Of a stretch of DNA of 64,000 nucleotides, positions 57,436 to 64,000 are shown piece by piece (position 1 is the first letter of the stretch; each line of letters starts with the position of its first letter). The stretch spans positions 3,824,001 to 3,888,000 of the forward strand of contig NZ_CP036267.1 of the NCBI RefSeq assembly GCF_007744255.1, given 5' to 3'. A program made the translations under genes and the position numbers. The stretch comes from Thalassoglobus polymorphus (lineage in GTDB: Bacteria > Planctomycetota > Planctomycetia > Planctomycetales > Planctomycetaceae). Below the pieces are notes generated by a model. It saw only the letters and a program-made list of their open reading frames with translations. It was not told where the DNA came from and did no database searches.

Positions 57436-59154
57436 ATGACACGAAGTCTCGCGTCCTGTATTGCATTCGTAGCATCTGCTTTCGCAGCTTCATTCTCATT
57501 TGCAGCAGATCCAGACAATATCGTCTACGATTTTAGTGCGGTATGGTGTGGGCCTTGTCAGCAAATGGCTCCACTTGTCGCTCGATTAGAGCGAGAGGGC
57601 CTGCCAATTCGCAAAGTTGACTTCGACAAAGAGAAGGAACTCGCGAGCAAGTTCAACATCACCAGTTTGCCGACGTTCGTGCTGGTCGTTGATGGCAAAG
57701 AAGCTCATCGCCAGTCGGGTGCGATGACCGAGACAGATCTTCGTCGCCTCGTCGCGAAAGTCCCCAAAGCCTCTGGTCCATCGATCGCACAAGGGGATGG
57801 AGTTCCGAATGTCAGCCTGGGAAATCCTGGCCCGATGCCTGAGGCATCCCCCGGTACAAATGCAGCAGAAAACAGAGCACAAGGGCAAGCTTCGACCGGG
57901 TCGCAACTAAAAGAGATGTTTTCTCTCGGAAGGAATTCCAGCAAGAGTGATGAAAACACTTATCGTGGAAATGATACGAGCCTGGGAGAAGCGACTCCCA
58001 ATCAGAACATTGCCAACCATTCTGCCGACCCGATGGACTCCAGTGTTCGAATTCGTGTCATTATCGATGGGAAGATCAACCTTGGTTCGGGGACGATTAT
58101 TCATTCTCAGGAAGGGATCGCCAAAATCCTGACTTGTGCCCACATCTTCCGCGGCTTCAACGATGAGGCCAAAATTGAAGTCGACTTGCAGATCAATAAT
58201 CAAAAGCAAACGCACATCGCCCGCTTAGAGAACTTCAACGAAGAGGCTGACCTCGGACTGATTTCGGTCTCCACAAGCAAGCCGTTACCTGTCGCTTTGA
58301 TCGCGAAAGCTTCGCGGGCTCCTGTCGCAGGTGAACCAGTTGTCGGGATCGGTTGCAGTGCTGGCGATGATCCGACTCGCGAACAGATTCGAGTCACTCA
58401 AATCGACAAATACCTTGGGCCACACAATATTGAGTGCACAGGACTTCCCGTTCGGGGACGCTCAGGTGGTGGGTTGTTTAACTCAGAAGGTGAAGTCGTT
58501 GGGGTTTGCATCGCTGCCGACAAGGAAGGAAACCGTGGACTCTACTCTGGTTTGCTCGCAGTTCATTCTCTCCTGGAAGGAAACCAACTTGCTTTCCTCT
58601 ATCAAGAGCAACCAGCGGTTCCCGCAATGCCTGCAAAAGAGATCGCTGTTCCTGAACCGGCTGCAGCAGCTTCTGCATTTCCAATTGCATCCCACGAGCC
58701 TGCTCCGTCATCGCCCCCAGGATCAGGCAACCAAAGTGGACTCGTCGGCAGCACACCTGTTGACCCCGTTGCCCCACGCGTTCCAGTTGATTTGAAAACC
58801 GGCGGAGCTGAAGTCGTCGTCATCATTCGTGACCCTGCTCATCCTGAGCAACAAAACCGTGTGGTCATCATTCACGATGCAAGCTCCAAGTTCATGACCT
58901 ATCTCGATGGAGAACTGGAAGGCCCCCAAGATGGTCACGGATTGATGTCTCAATACACTCCGATCCGTCCAGTCGCCCGTCAGTTGCGAGCTCAGAACGT
59001 CAACAATACACAGCTGGCAAACGCTCAATCAGAGACGCCTGCGAACTCACAAAATCGCCTTCTTCGCAGCAAAAGTCTTCAACAAACATCTTTCTCAACG
59101 CCTCTCGTACCACGCCGTTACGTCCGATCGACGGGTGGCTCACTTGTGAAATAA
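57436..59154 (+). CDS. Secreted thioredoxin-trypsin fusion protein
   Basis: A 572-residue protein with a signal peptide (residues 1-24). Residues 25-112 form a thioredoxin domain with the redox pair Cys38-Cys41 in AVWCGPCQQMAP and the cis-proline segment ITSLPTFVLVVDG. After a linker, residues 203-378 form a trypsin-like serine protease domain with His236 (ILTCAHIF), Asp272 (EEADLGLIS) and Ser343 (GRSGGGLF), so the triad is complete. The C-terminal 190 residues are proline-rich and low complexity. Thioredoxin and trypsin domains in one exported chain are unusual; the combination could link disulfide handling to proteolysis outside the cytoplasm. It is monocistronic. Confidence 0.88.
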   Translation: MTRSLASCIAFVASAFAASFSFAADPDNIVYDFSAVWCGPCQQMAPLVARLEREGLPIRKVDFDKEKELASKFNITSLPTFVLVVDGKEAHRQSGAMTETDLRRLVAKVPKASGPSIAQGDGVPNVSLGNPGPMPEASPGTNAAENRAQGQASTGSQLKEMFSLGRNSSKSDENTYRGNDTSLGEATPNQNIANHSADPMDSSVRIRVIIDGKINLGSGTIIHSQEGIAKILTCAHIFRGFNDEAKIEVDLQINNQKQTHIARLENFNEEADLGLISVSTSKPLPVALIAKASRAPVAGEPVVGIGCSAGDDPTREQIRVTQIDKYLGPHNIECTGLPVRGRSGGGLFNSEGEVVGVCIAADKEGNRGLYSGLLAVHSLLEGNQLAFLYQEQPAVPAMPAKEIAVPEPAAAASAFPIASHEPAPSSPPGSGNQSGLVGSTPVDPVAPRVPVDLKTGGAEVVVIIRDPAHPEQQNRVVIIHDASSKFMTYLDGELEGPQDGHGLMSQYTPIRPVARQLRAQNVNNTQLANAQSETPANSQNRLLRSKSLQQTSFSTPLVPRRYVRSTGGSLVK

Positions 59155-59276
59155 CCTCAATTTATTGACTTCGCACAAGTATTCACTTATCCTGTGGTGT
59201 GCCAATTTCGGCAAAGAACGAATGGATTTCTCTGAAGAACACATCACAAATTGACAATCTGGATAAGGAGGCTGGC

Positions 59277-59708
59277 ATGAGCACTAATCGGCGATTGCAA
59301 CAATGTACGGAGTTAGAGTACATCCTCTTGGGGGATTTGCGAGATCTCTTAGATGAACCAGCTGACAGTGAGACTGCTCACTGGCTGGAGGCTGTCTTAG
59401 ACGCTCTGCTCGACACCCTTCCAGAAGAATTCGCATTGAAATCCGATCACGGGTATCTTCAGGATGTCTTGGACCGTTTTCCAAACTGGGATTCGAAAGT
59501 TGCGGAGTTGGAAGAAGGCTACGCAAAGCTCTTCCAGCGTCTCGAACAACTCCGTGATCAATTGACACATGGTGGCGATTTCCAACGAATTGCTGTCAAT
59601 GTCTCCGCTGACCTGAATGAATGGATGACGAACTTCATCCAACATCACCAACAGGAACGAGAACTTGTTTCCATTGCTGCAAGTTACGATGTCGGTGGAA
59701 ACGGCTAA
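59277..59708 (+). CDS. Small conserved-looking acidic helical protein, unknown function
   Basis: A 143-residue protein starting MSTNRRLQQC, chosen because AAGGAGG lies about 8 bp upstream, the best ribosome binding site in this part of the window. The open frame extends upstream to 59199. The sequence is helical and acidic (ELEYILLGDLRDLLDEPADS, ELEEGYAKLFQRLEQLRDQL) with no signal peptide or motif I recognise. It lies 122 bp after the thioredoxin-protease gene on the same strand. Confidence 0.8.
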   Translation: MSTNRRLQQCTELEYILLGDLRDLLDEPADSETAHWLEAVLDALLDTLPEEFALKSDHGYLQDVLDRFPNWDSKVAELEEGYAKLFQRLEQLRDQLTHGGDFQRIAVNVSADLNEWMTNFIQHHQQERELVSIAASYDVGGNG

Positions 59709-59943
59709 TGCGATTTTGAGTAACGAGAAAGAAGACTGATAACAAACGGCATTGTGGAAACCGACATCGTCAAATCTGACGCCGTTCAAAGCACTTTCGC
59801 GATCATTTCATTCACAGACTGCTCTGATCACTTCTGATTGGAGCGACTCCCGTTCTCTCAATCAATTTATTTCTCTCCGAGCTATCTTCTCGAGGAGCTG
59901 CTACCTTTCTGCAGCACCCGTTAAGATCGCGCCTCATGAATAA
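59709..59943. other. Gap, no gene seen
   Basis: Part of the 441 bp space before the oxidoreductase gene. No credible frame or hairpin was found. Confidence 0.4.
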
Positions 59944-59993
59944 GATTGCTGTTCGCCACGATGCAGAGCCTGAACATCAATTCGAAAGATGGT
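59944..59993 (-). repeat. Partial repeat A
   Basis: The inner half of an A element only: GATTGCTGTTCGCCACGATG, CAGAGCCTGAACATCAATTC, GAAAGATGGTTC. The TAGAGCAGTTTGCTCTA half is missing. Confidence 0.7.
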
Positions 59994-60149
59994 TCAGGCA
60001 TTCTAAAATTTTATGATGCGTGAAAATCTCTACTCGCTTCGCTACTCTATGTGGTAAAGAGATGAGCTTCGCTGTCATGCGCGTCTAACATGCCTGTTCG
60101 ACGCTCTGAAATCTCGAACTTTCTAATATGCTAAACCTGAGGAATTCGA

Positions 60150-61517
60150 ATGCCAAATAAAACGACACGTCGAGACTTTCTTCAAACCAGTGCCGCAATT
60201 GGAGCAGCCGTTTACGTTGGAAGTCCTAAAGCGTATGCACAAGGTGAAGAACGCTCCGCCAACGAGGTAGTTTCTTACGCCTGCATTGGAGTCGGTGGAA
60301 AAGGAAGTAGTGACTCCGCAGACGCATCGAAGCACGGTAACATCGTCGCAATCTGCGACGTCGACGACCGAACTCTCGCCAAAACTGGTAATCGACCAGG
60401 GTTCAAGGAAGCTGAGCGCTTTAACGATTTCCGTGAAATGCTCGACAAGATGGGCAGCAAAATCGATGCGGTGACGGTTTCAACACCTGACCACACTCAT
60501 GCTCCCGCTGCTGCAATGGCTATGAAGATGGGCAAAGCCTGCTTCTGCCAGAAACCGCTGACCCACTCGGTTTGGGAAGCTCGCCGACTTGTTGAAATCG
60601 CCGATGACAAAGGCGTGAAGACAATGATGGGCAACCAGGGAACTGCAAGAGATGGCTTACGCCACGCAGCTGAACTGTTGAAGGCTGGGAAAATTGGACG
60701 GATCAAAGAAGCTCACATTTTCACCAACCGCCCGGTGTGGCCTCAAGGTGGACCTCGCCCCGAAGCAACCACTCCACCACCAAATCTCCATTGGAATTTG
60801 TGGCTAGGAGCTGCACCTGAGCGTCCGTACGGTGAAGGTGCTTACCACGACTTTGCCTGGCGTGGCTGGTGGGACTTTGGAACGGGAGCGTTGGGCGACA
60901 TGGCTTGCCATACGTTCAACATGCCATTCGCCGGTTTGAATTTGGCGAATCCAAAATCAATTCAAGCATCCTGCACAGGACACAATCAGGACAGCTATCC
61001 GAAGTCATCGAAAATCGAATTCGAATTTACTCACCCGAGTGGTGAAGGAACGATGCCAGTCCACTGGTACGATGGCGGAAACACTCCCGACGAGAGCTTA
61101 CTCAAAGGTGTGAAATTCAAGCACAAGAGTGGTGCCATCATTGTCGGTGAAGATCGAACACTTTACTCCTACCAGGATTATGGAGACAAATGGGTTCTGA
61201 TCGAAAATGACGGGACCGAGATTGCTCAAAAAGACGCTCCCCAAATGGAGTTCGAAAAATCTCCAGGTCACTTCACCGAATTCCATGAATCAATCATCGG
61301 CAAACGAGAAAACGCGATGTCCAACTTCGCGAAGTATGCCGGCCCGTTGACCGAAACTATTCTGCTCGGCAACCTTGCTGTCTGGGCCGCTGCAAGCGGT
61401 GAGAGCAAGAAGATCGAGTGGGACGCAGAGAACCTGAAAGCGACCAACGCACCAGAAGTGATGAATGTCGTCAAGAAAGAATACCGCGAAAACTACGGTT
61501 CTTACCTGGACGCTTAA
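60150..61517 (+). CDS. Tat-exported Gfo/Idh/MocA family oxidoreductase
   Basis: A 455-residue protein with a twin-arginine signal (TTRRDFLQTSAAIGAAVYVG) and an N-terminal Rossmann domain for NAD(P) (IGVGGKGSSDSADASKHGNIV, AICDVDDRTL). It has the family motif FCQKPLTHSVWEARRLVEIA with the catalytic-type Lys in EKP/QKP position, and MMGNQGTARDGLRHAAELL. The C-terminal substrate domain includes HDFAWRGWWDFGTGALGDMA. Such proteins are abundant in planctomycetes and act on sugars or related polyols; the substrate is unknown. A strong terminator follows. Confidence 0.93.
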   Translation: MPNKTTRRDFLQTSAAIGAAVYVGSPKAYAQGEERSANEVVSYACIGVGGKGSSDSADASKHGNIVAICDVDDRTLAKTGNRPGFKEAERFNDFREMLDKMGSKIDAVTVSTPDHTHAPAAAMAMKMGKACFCQKPLTHSVWEARRLVEIADDKGVKTMMGNQGTARDGLRHAAELLKAGKIGRIKEAHIFTNRPVWPQGGPRPEATTPPPNLHWNLWLGAAPERPYGEGAYHDFAWRGWWDFGTGALGDMACHTFNMPFAGLNLANPKSIQASCTGHNQDSYPKSSKIEFEFTHPSGEGTMPVHWYDGGNTPDESLLKGVKFKHKSGAIIVGEDRTLYSYQDYGDKWVLIENDGTEIAQKDAPQMEFEKSPGHFTEFHESIIGKRENAMSNFAKYAGPLTETILLGNLAVWAAASGESKKIEWDAENLKATNAPEVMNVVKKEYRENYGSYLDA

Positions 61518-61540
61518 TCAGCTTTCTTAAGATCTACATC

Positions 61541-61577
61541 AAACAGCCCTGAGAAACCTCAGGGCTGTTTTTATTTT
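61541..61577 (+). terminator. Rho-independent terminator after the oxidoreductase gene
   Basis: AAACAGCCCTGAG (61541-61553) and CTCAGGGCTGTTT (61558-61570) form a perfect 13 bp stem with an AAAC loop followed by TTATTTTT. It lies 24 bp after the stop codon. Confidence 0.95.
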
Positions 61578-61640
61578 TACACTGCGACTCTCAAATTACT
61601 CGTCTGCAACTTCGCATACACAAGAAACGAGAAAGTATCC

Positions 61641-61742
61641 TAGAGCAGCTTGCTCTACCGTGTGCCCGTGGAGAATGCATTTCTCTAGTAGTAATGTTAT
61701 TTGCCACGAGGCAGATCCTGCAAACGAATTCGAAAGATGCTG
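61641..61742 (-). repeat. Palindromic repeat A, copy 7
   Basis: TAGAGCAGCTTGCTCTACCG, GTGCCCGTGGAGAATGCATT, TTTGCCACGAGGCAGATCCT, CAAACGAATTCGAAAGATGC. It is full length apart from a worn final TAGAGC. It is followed within 20 bp by A' copy 3. Confidence 0.88.
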
Positions 61743-61762
61743 CGATAGCAGTTTTGAAAAGA

Positions 61763-61847
61763 AGTACGGGAACAGTCTCGTGGAGATGAGTGATTCACTA
61801 CATGAAAAGCGTTCTTCGCGGACACAAAAACACGAACGTGTTCTAAA
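61763..61847 (+). repeat. Palindromic repeat A', copy 3, supplying a stop codon
   Basis: GTACGGGAACAGTCTCGTGG, GATGAGTGATTCACTACATG, AAAAGCGTTCTTCGCGGACA, ending CACGAACGTGTTCTA. Its outer tip TTCTA contains, on the minus strand, the TAG stop codon of the zinc-finger gene (61843-61845), as in the sulfatase case. Confidence 0.75.
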
Positions 61848-62454
61848 ACAAGATCGGCTCCACTGTCGGGCCGTCAATTTCAACTCCTGGTGGACCATCG
61901 AAATGTTCTTCGACGAATCGGTCCCAGGTATCTCGAGTCTGTTTTGAAATCAGCTTGCCAACTTCAGAGTTGCACTCCTGACAGAGCATCATGGGGGAAC
62001 TGAAACTGATGCCTTGCCCTGAATCAAGGAGCAGCTCGTTTTCTTGAAACAATCCGACCATTTCATAACGGTGAGTGCCCGATCGATCAGCCCCGCAGAA
62101 CGAGCAAGTCGCCAATCCATCTTCGACAGTAAACTCTTCTTCTTCAAGATCCGATTCTTCCAAGTCGGACTCTTCTAAAGAGTGAATACGTGCTAAGAGT
62201 TTCTCACGAAGCTTCGTTTCGATGTATGCCTGAATATTTCGAGATGTCTCTTCCGAATATTGCTCGCGCATTCTGATCGCGCACGACATGCAAATTGCCA
62301 TCTCGAATACAGTCTCTTTCCCCACGATATGCTTCACGACTGTGTAAACTGTTTCCGACTCAAAGAGATCGCATTCACAATCAATGCACTTCGCAAATGG
62401 GAGTTCAGTGTATTCAGAGTAGAAAATCCGGGGGATGTCATCGCGATCAGGCAT
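61843..62454 (-). CDS. Zinc-finger protein with three CxxC pairs, unknown function
   Basis: A 203-residue protein from the ATG at 62454 (open to 62565). It has CxxC pairs at Cys23/Cys26 (KCIDCECD), Cys55/Cys58 (ICMSCAIR) and in CSFCGADRSGTHRYEMVGLF, with a fourth in MLCQECNSEVGKL. The later CSFCG...CQEC pair resembles the C4 zinc finger of ClpX. Between the two halves lies a short acidic tandem repeat (LEESDLEESDLEEEE). It probably binds zinc in the cytoplasm; no enzymatic domain is seen. The stop codon lies within a repeat A' element. Confidence 0.78.
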   Translation of the reverse strand: MPDRDDIPRIFYSEYTELPFAKCIDCECDLFESETVYTVVKHIVGKETVFEMAICMSCAIRMREQYSEETSRNIQAYIETKLREKLLARIHSLEESDLEESDLEEEEFTVEDGLATCSFCGADRSGTHRYEMVGLFQENELLLDSGQGISFSSPMMLCQECNSEVGKLISKQTRDTWDRFVEEHFDGPPGVEIDGPTVEPILF

Positions 62455-62643
62455 ACTGTCTTTTCTGTGTGTTACTGACTTAACTGCTGGAAAGGGGGGG
62501 CTCGCGGCTGCGAGATCCAACCTCAATGGGATCTCATAGACTGCCCGCAACGACTCAAAATGCAAACACCAATATTGGATCTGATTCAGAGTCGAGGGGC
62601 CGAGGCGATGACATTGAAAATTAGACTCACAAATTTAATCGCT

Positions 62644-62720
62644 AGAACTGGTCCAGAAACTTGAAATTGCTCTCTCAAACGTTGAGAAAAGCGATGATGC
62701 CAGAGGTTTTCGGACTGGTT
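62644..62720 (-). repeat. Palindromic repeat B, copy 8
   Basis: AGAACTGGTCCAGAAACTTG, AAATTGCTCTCTCAAACGTT, GAGAAAAGCGATGATGCCAG, ending GTTTTCGGACTGG. This is the cleanest minus-orientation B copy. It lies in the 5' region of the zinc-finger gene, downstream of the DUF2007-like gene. Confidence 0.88.
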
Positions 62721-62826
62721 TTCAAGTTTCATTTGGAAAATCGTGGATCAGCTTGAGAAACCGCTGACTGGCAGGACTCTCATGTTTTGAACGACGATCT
62801 TCTTCAACTTGGTTTTGATTGCATCA

Positions 62827-63060
62827 TCACGCCGGGTCGTCGGTTTCATCCCCATCTTCATGAACATCAATGAATTCAACGGCCTTGTCCTTGTCACCTT
62901 CGAGGACGAATAGTCTCACTTTTGTGACACCGGTGAAGCCTCCCTGATGCTCGTTTTCCATCTCACATCGAATCCCTTCTCCTTCGAGTGCAGCTCGGAT
63001 CACGTCAGCTTTGGAGATATCACGAGTGGTGTAAATGGGGACTAGATTCTCATCAGACAT
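62827..63060 (-). CDS. DUF2007-like putative signal-transducing protein
   Basis: A 77-residue protein starting MSDENLVPIYTTRDISKADV at 63060, with AAGGAAA about 7 bp upstream; an earlier in-frame codon lies at 63090. It matches the small PII-like DUF2007 fold: a ferredoxin-like strand-helix-strand pattern (VPIYTTRDISKADVIRAALE, GIRCEMENE, KVRLFVLEGDKDKAVEFI). Members are thought to bind small ligands or partners. It follows the EF-hand gene by 47 bp on the same strand, so it may be co-transcribed. Confidence 0.82.
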   Translation of the reverse strand: MSDENLVPIYTTRDISKADVIRAALEGEGIRCEMENEHQGGFTGVTKVRLFVLEGDKDKAVEFIDVHEDGDETDDPA

Positions 63061-63106
63061 CGTCGTTTCCTTAAGGAGATTCCAATTCAATTCTACGAGA
63101 CCGAAA

Positions 63107-64000
63107 TCAATTTCCGGAGTCGGTTCTTAAAGCTTCCGCTGCTTCAGCTTCGGATTGATCAATGAAATGGTCGCTGTTTGTATCGAGAGTGTCAAACATC
63201 TCGCGAGGCCCCAGGAATTCTCTCCAGGAAATCTCGCCATCGAGATTGTCATCCATTCGACTGAACCAGACAGGACCGGAGACTTGTTCATTGGTGCGGC
63301 CTTGTCGCTGATTCATCATATTAGTCTGGGCTCGGGCCGGGTCGATCTCAAAGAGTTGTGGCTGAGTGAAAGTGACTCGGAACTCGGACATCAGTTCATC
63401 AGGAAGCAATGCCTGATCACCGTTTAAGTCGTACTCTAATAAGCGTTCGGGACCAGCGAGAAATTCTCTTGGATTCAGTCGCCGATCAAGATTGGTATCG
63501 AGAATTTCAAACAACGTTTTGGTTTCATTCGAGAGCAGTAAAATCAACCGGCTCTGAGCCGCCAATCCGTCCATTGTAAAGAAGAACTTAATTTCCTCGC
63601 GAGTGACTTGCTGATTTCCGTCAAGATCGACCGCTTCAAAAGGGACATCTGCCTGAAGTCCATTGAACTCCATCGGGTCCAGGTATTTGTTTTTGTCGAC
63701 ATCGGACATGATGAAACGAGTTAAAAATAACCGCGTAGAATCGAACTGCTGGTAGACTTTACTTGTGGCTCGCCATTCTACGGGCATCCCGCCGATATCG
63801 ATCGTCGGACGATTCCTGCCTGTGTATTCTCCTTTCACAACTTCCACACTTGGAGGCGAAAGTGAAACTTTCATTACGAAGTCCGGGCGAGAACGCTTGA
63901 GGTAAAGCTCCCAATCATCTTTATCCCAAGCTCGATCATCATTCAGATCAAAGCGGCTGAAGTCCCGTTCTTTCAACCCGGACAGAATTTTCGCAGAGAC
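63107..64000 (-). CDS. EF-hand calcium-binding protein, 5' end outside the window
   Basis: The frame stays open to the window edge (VSAKILSGLKERDF at the border), so the start lies beyond 64000 and only the last 297 residues are seen. They contain at least six EF-hand loops: DLNDDRAWDKDDWE, DVDKNKYLDPMEF, DLDGNQQVTREEI, DTNLDRRLNPREF, DLNGDQALLPDEL, DDNLDGEISWREF and DTNSDHFIDQSEA, several with the DxDxDG acidic pattern. Planctomycete EF-hand proteins are commonly secreted; the signal peptide would be in the missing part. Role is calcium binding or calcium-stabilised structure. Confidence 0.88.
   Translation of the reverse strand, partial: VSAKILSGLKERDFSRFDLNDDRAWDKDDWELYLKRSRPDFVMKVSLSPPSVEVVKGEYTGRNRPTIDIGGMPVEWRATSKVYQQFDSTRLFLTRFIMSDVDKNKYLDPMEFNGLQADVPFEAVDLDGNQQVTREEIKFFFTMDGLAAQSRLILLLSNETKTLFEILDTNLDRRLNPREFLAGPERLLEYDLNGDQALLPDELMSEFRVTFTQPQLFEIDPARAQTNMMNQRQGRTNEQVSGPVWFSRMDDNLDGEISWREFLGPREMFDTLDTNSDHFIDQSEAEAAEALRTDSGN

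Noticed and set aside
43-62720. Repeats A and B considered as a CRISPR array
   Set aside because: Copies are far apart, in both orientations, variable in sequence and self-complementary over their whole length. There are no regular spacers and no cas genes.

Overview
This 64 kb window looks like chromosomal DNA of a planctomycete (order Planctomycetales; a marine or freshwater Planctomycetaceae-type genus is my inference, GC near 50%). The lineage markers are a PVC-type CxxCH 'membrane-bound dehydrogenase', an arylsulfatase, a Tat-exported Gfo/Idh/MocA oxidoreductase, a transmembrane Ser/Thr kinase, EF-hand secreted proteins, remnants of a planctomycete-type IS4-like transposase, sparse operons and long intergenic spaces. 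I saw no rRNA, tRNA or CRISPR array.

Layout. 0.3-7.4 kb: a RimK-type ligase fused to an RCK_C domain, DusB, a membrane kinase carrying HEAT repeats, a radical SAM/SPASM enzyme and Sua5 (tRNA t6A). 7.8-10 kb: two adjacent membrane proteins, one an intact HD-GYP phosphodiesterase and one with a degenerate HD-GYP domain. 10.2-13.3 kb: a secreted heme-binding dehydrogenase-like protein. 13.85-25.9 kb: one giant 4024-residue ORF whose N-terminus reads as an inverse autotransporter (intimin/invasin-type) beta-barrel, followed by about 3700 residues of Asn/Asp/Gly-rich beta-helix repeats; it has its own terminator. This is the most striking object in the window. 26.3-31.3 kb: tryptophan genes (trpE; trpB-trpA) split by a divergent mcsA-like gene. 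31.7-35.9 kb: pyroglutamyl peptidase-like protein, ROK glucokinase, sulfatase and a small membrane protein. 35.9-37.9 kb: two related insertion-sequence remnants in direct orientation flanking a zinc-ribbon membrane protein. 37.9-45.4 kb: a toroid-like secreted protein, a polytopic membrane protein, Kbl and a CorC-like protein. 45.4-51.5 kb: a divergent ABC-2 export locus (permease + CorC-like protein on minus; ATPase + permease + 490-residue partner on plus, both arms with ATGA stop/start overlaps). 52.1-64 kb: TatA, a sodium:solute symporter, a YfhO-like membrane protein, a secreted thioredoxin-trypsin fusion, a small conserved ORF, a Gfo/Idh/MocA oxidoreductase, a zinc-finger protein, a DUF2007-like protein and an EF-hand protein cut by the window edge.

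Across the whole window the gaps are seeded with two families of imperfect palindromes, here called A (about 105 bp, ending in TAGAGCAGTTTGCTCTA or relatives) and B (about 75-83 bp, centred on CTCAACGTTTGAG). I count about 13 A/A' and 8 B copies, full or degraded, often side by side. Two genes take their stop codon from the CTAG tip of an A' element. These elements are not explained by any gene here and look like a non-autonomous (MITE/REP-like) family.
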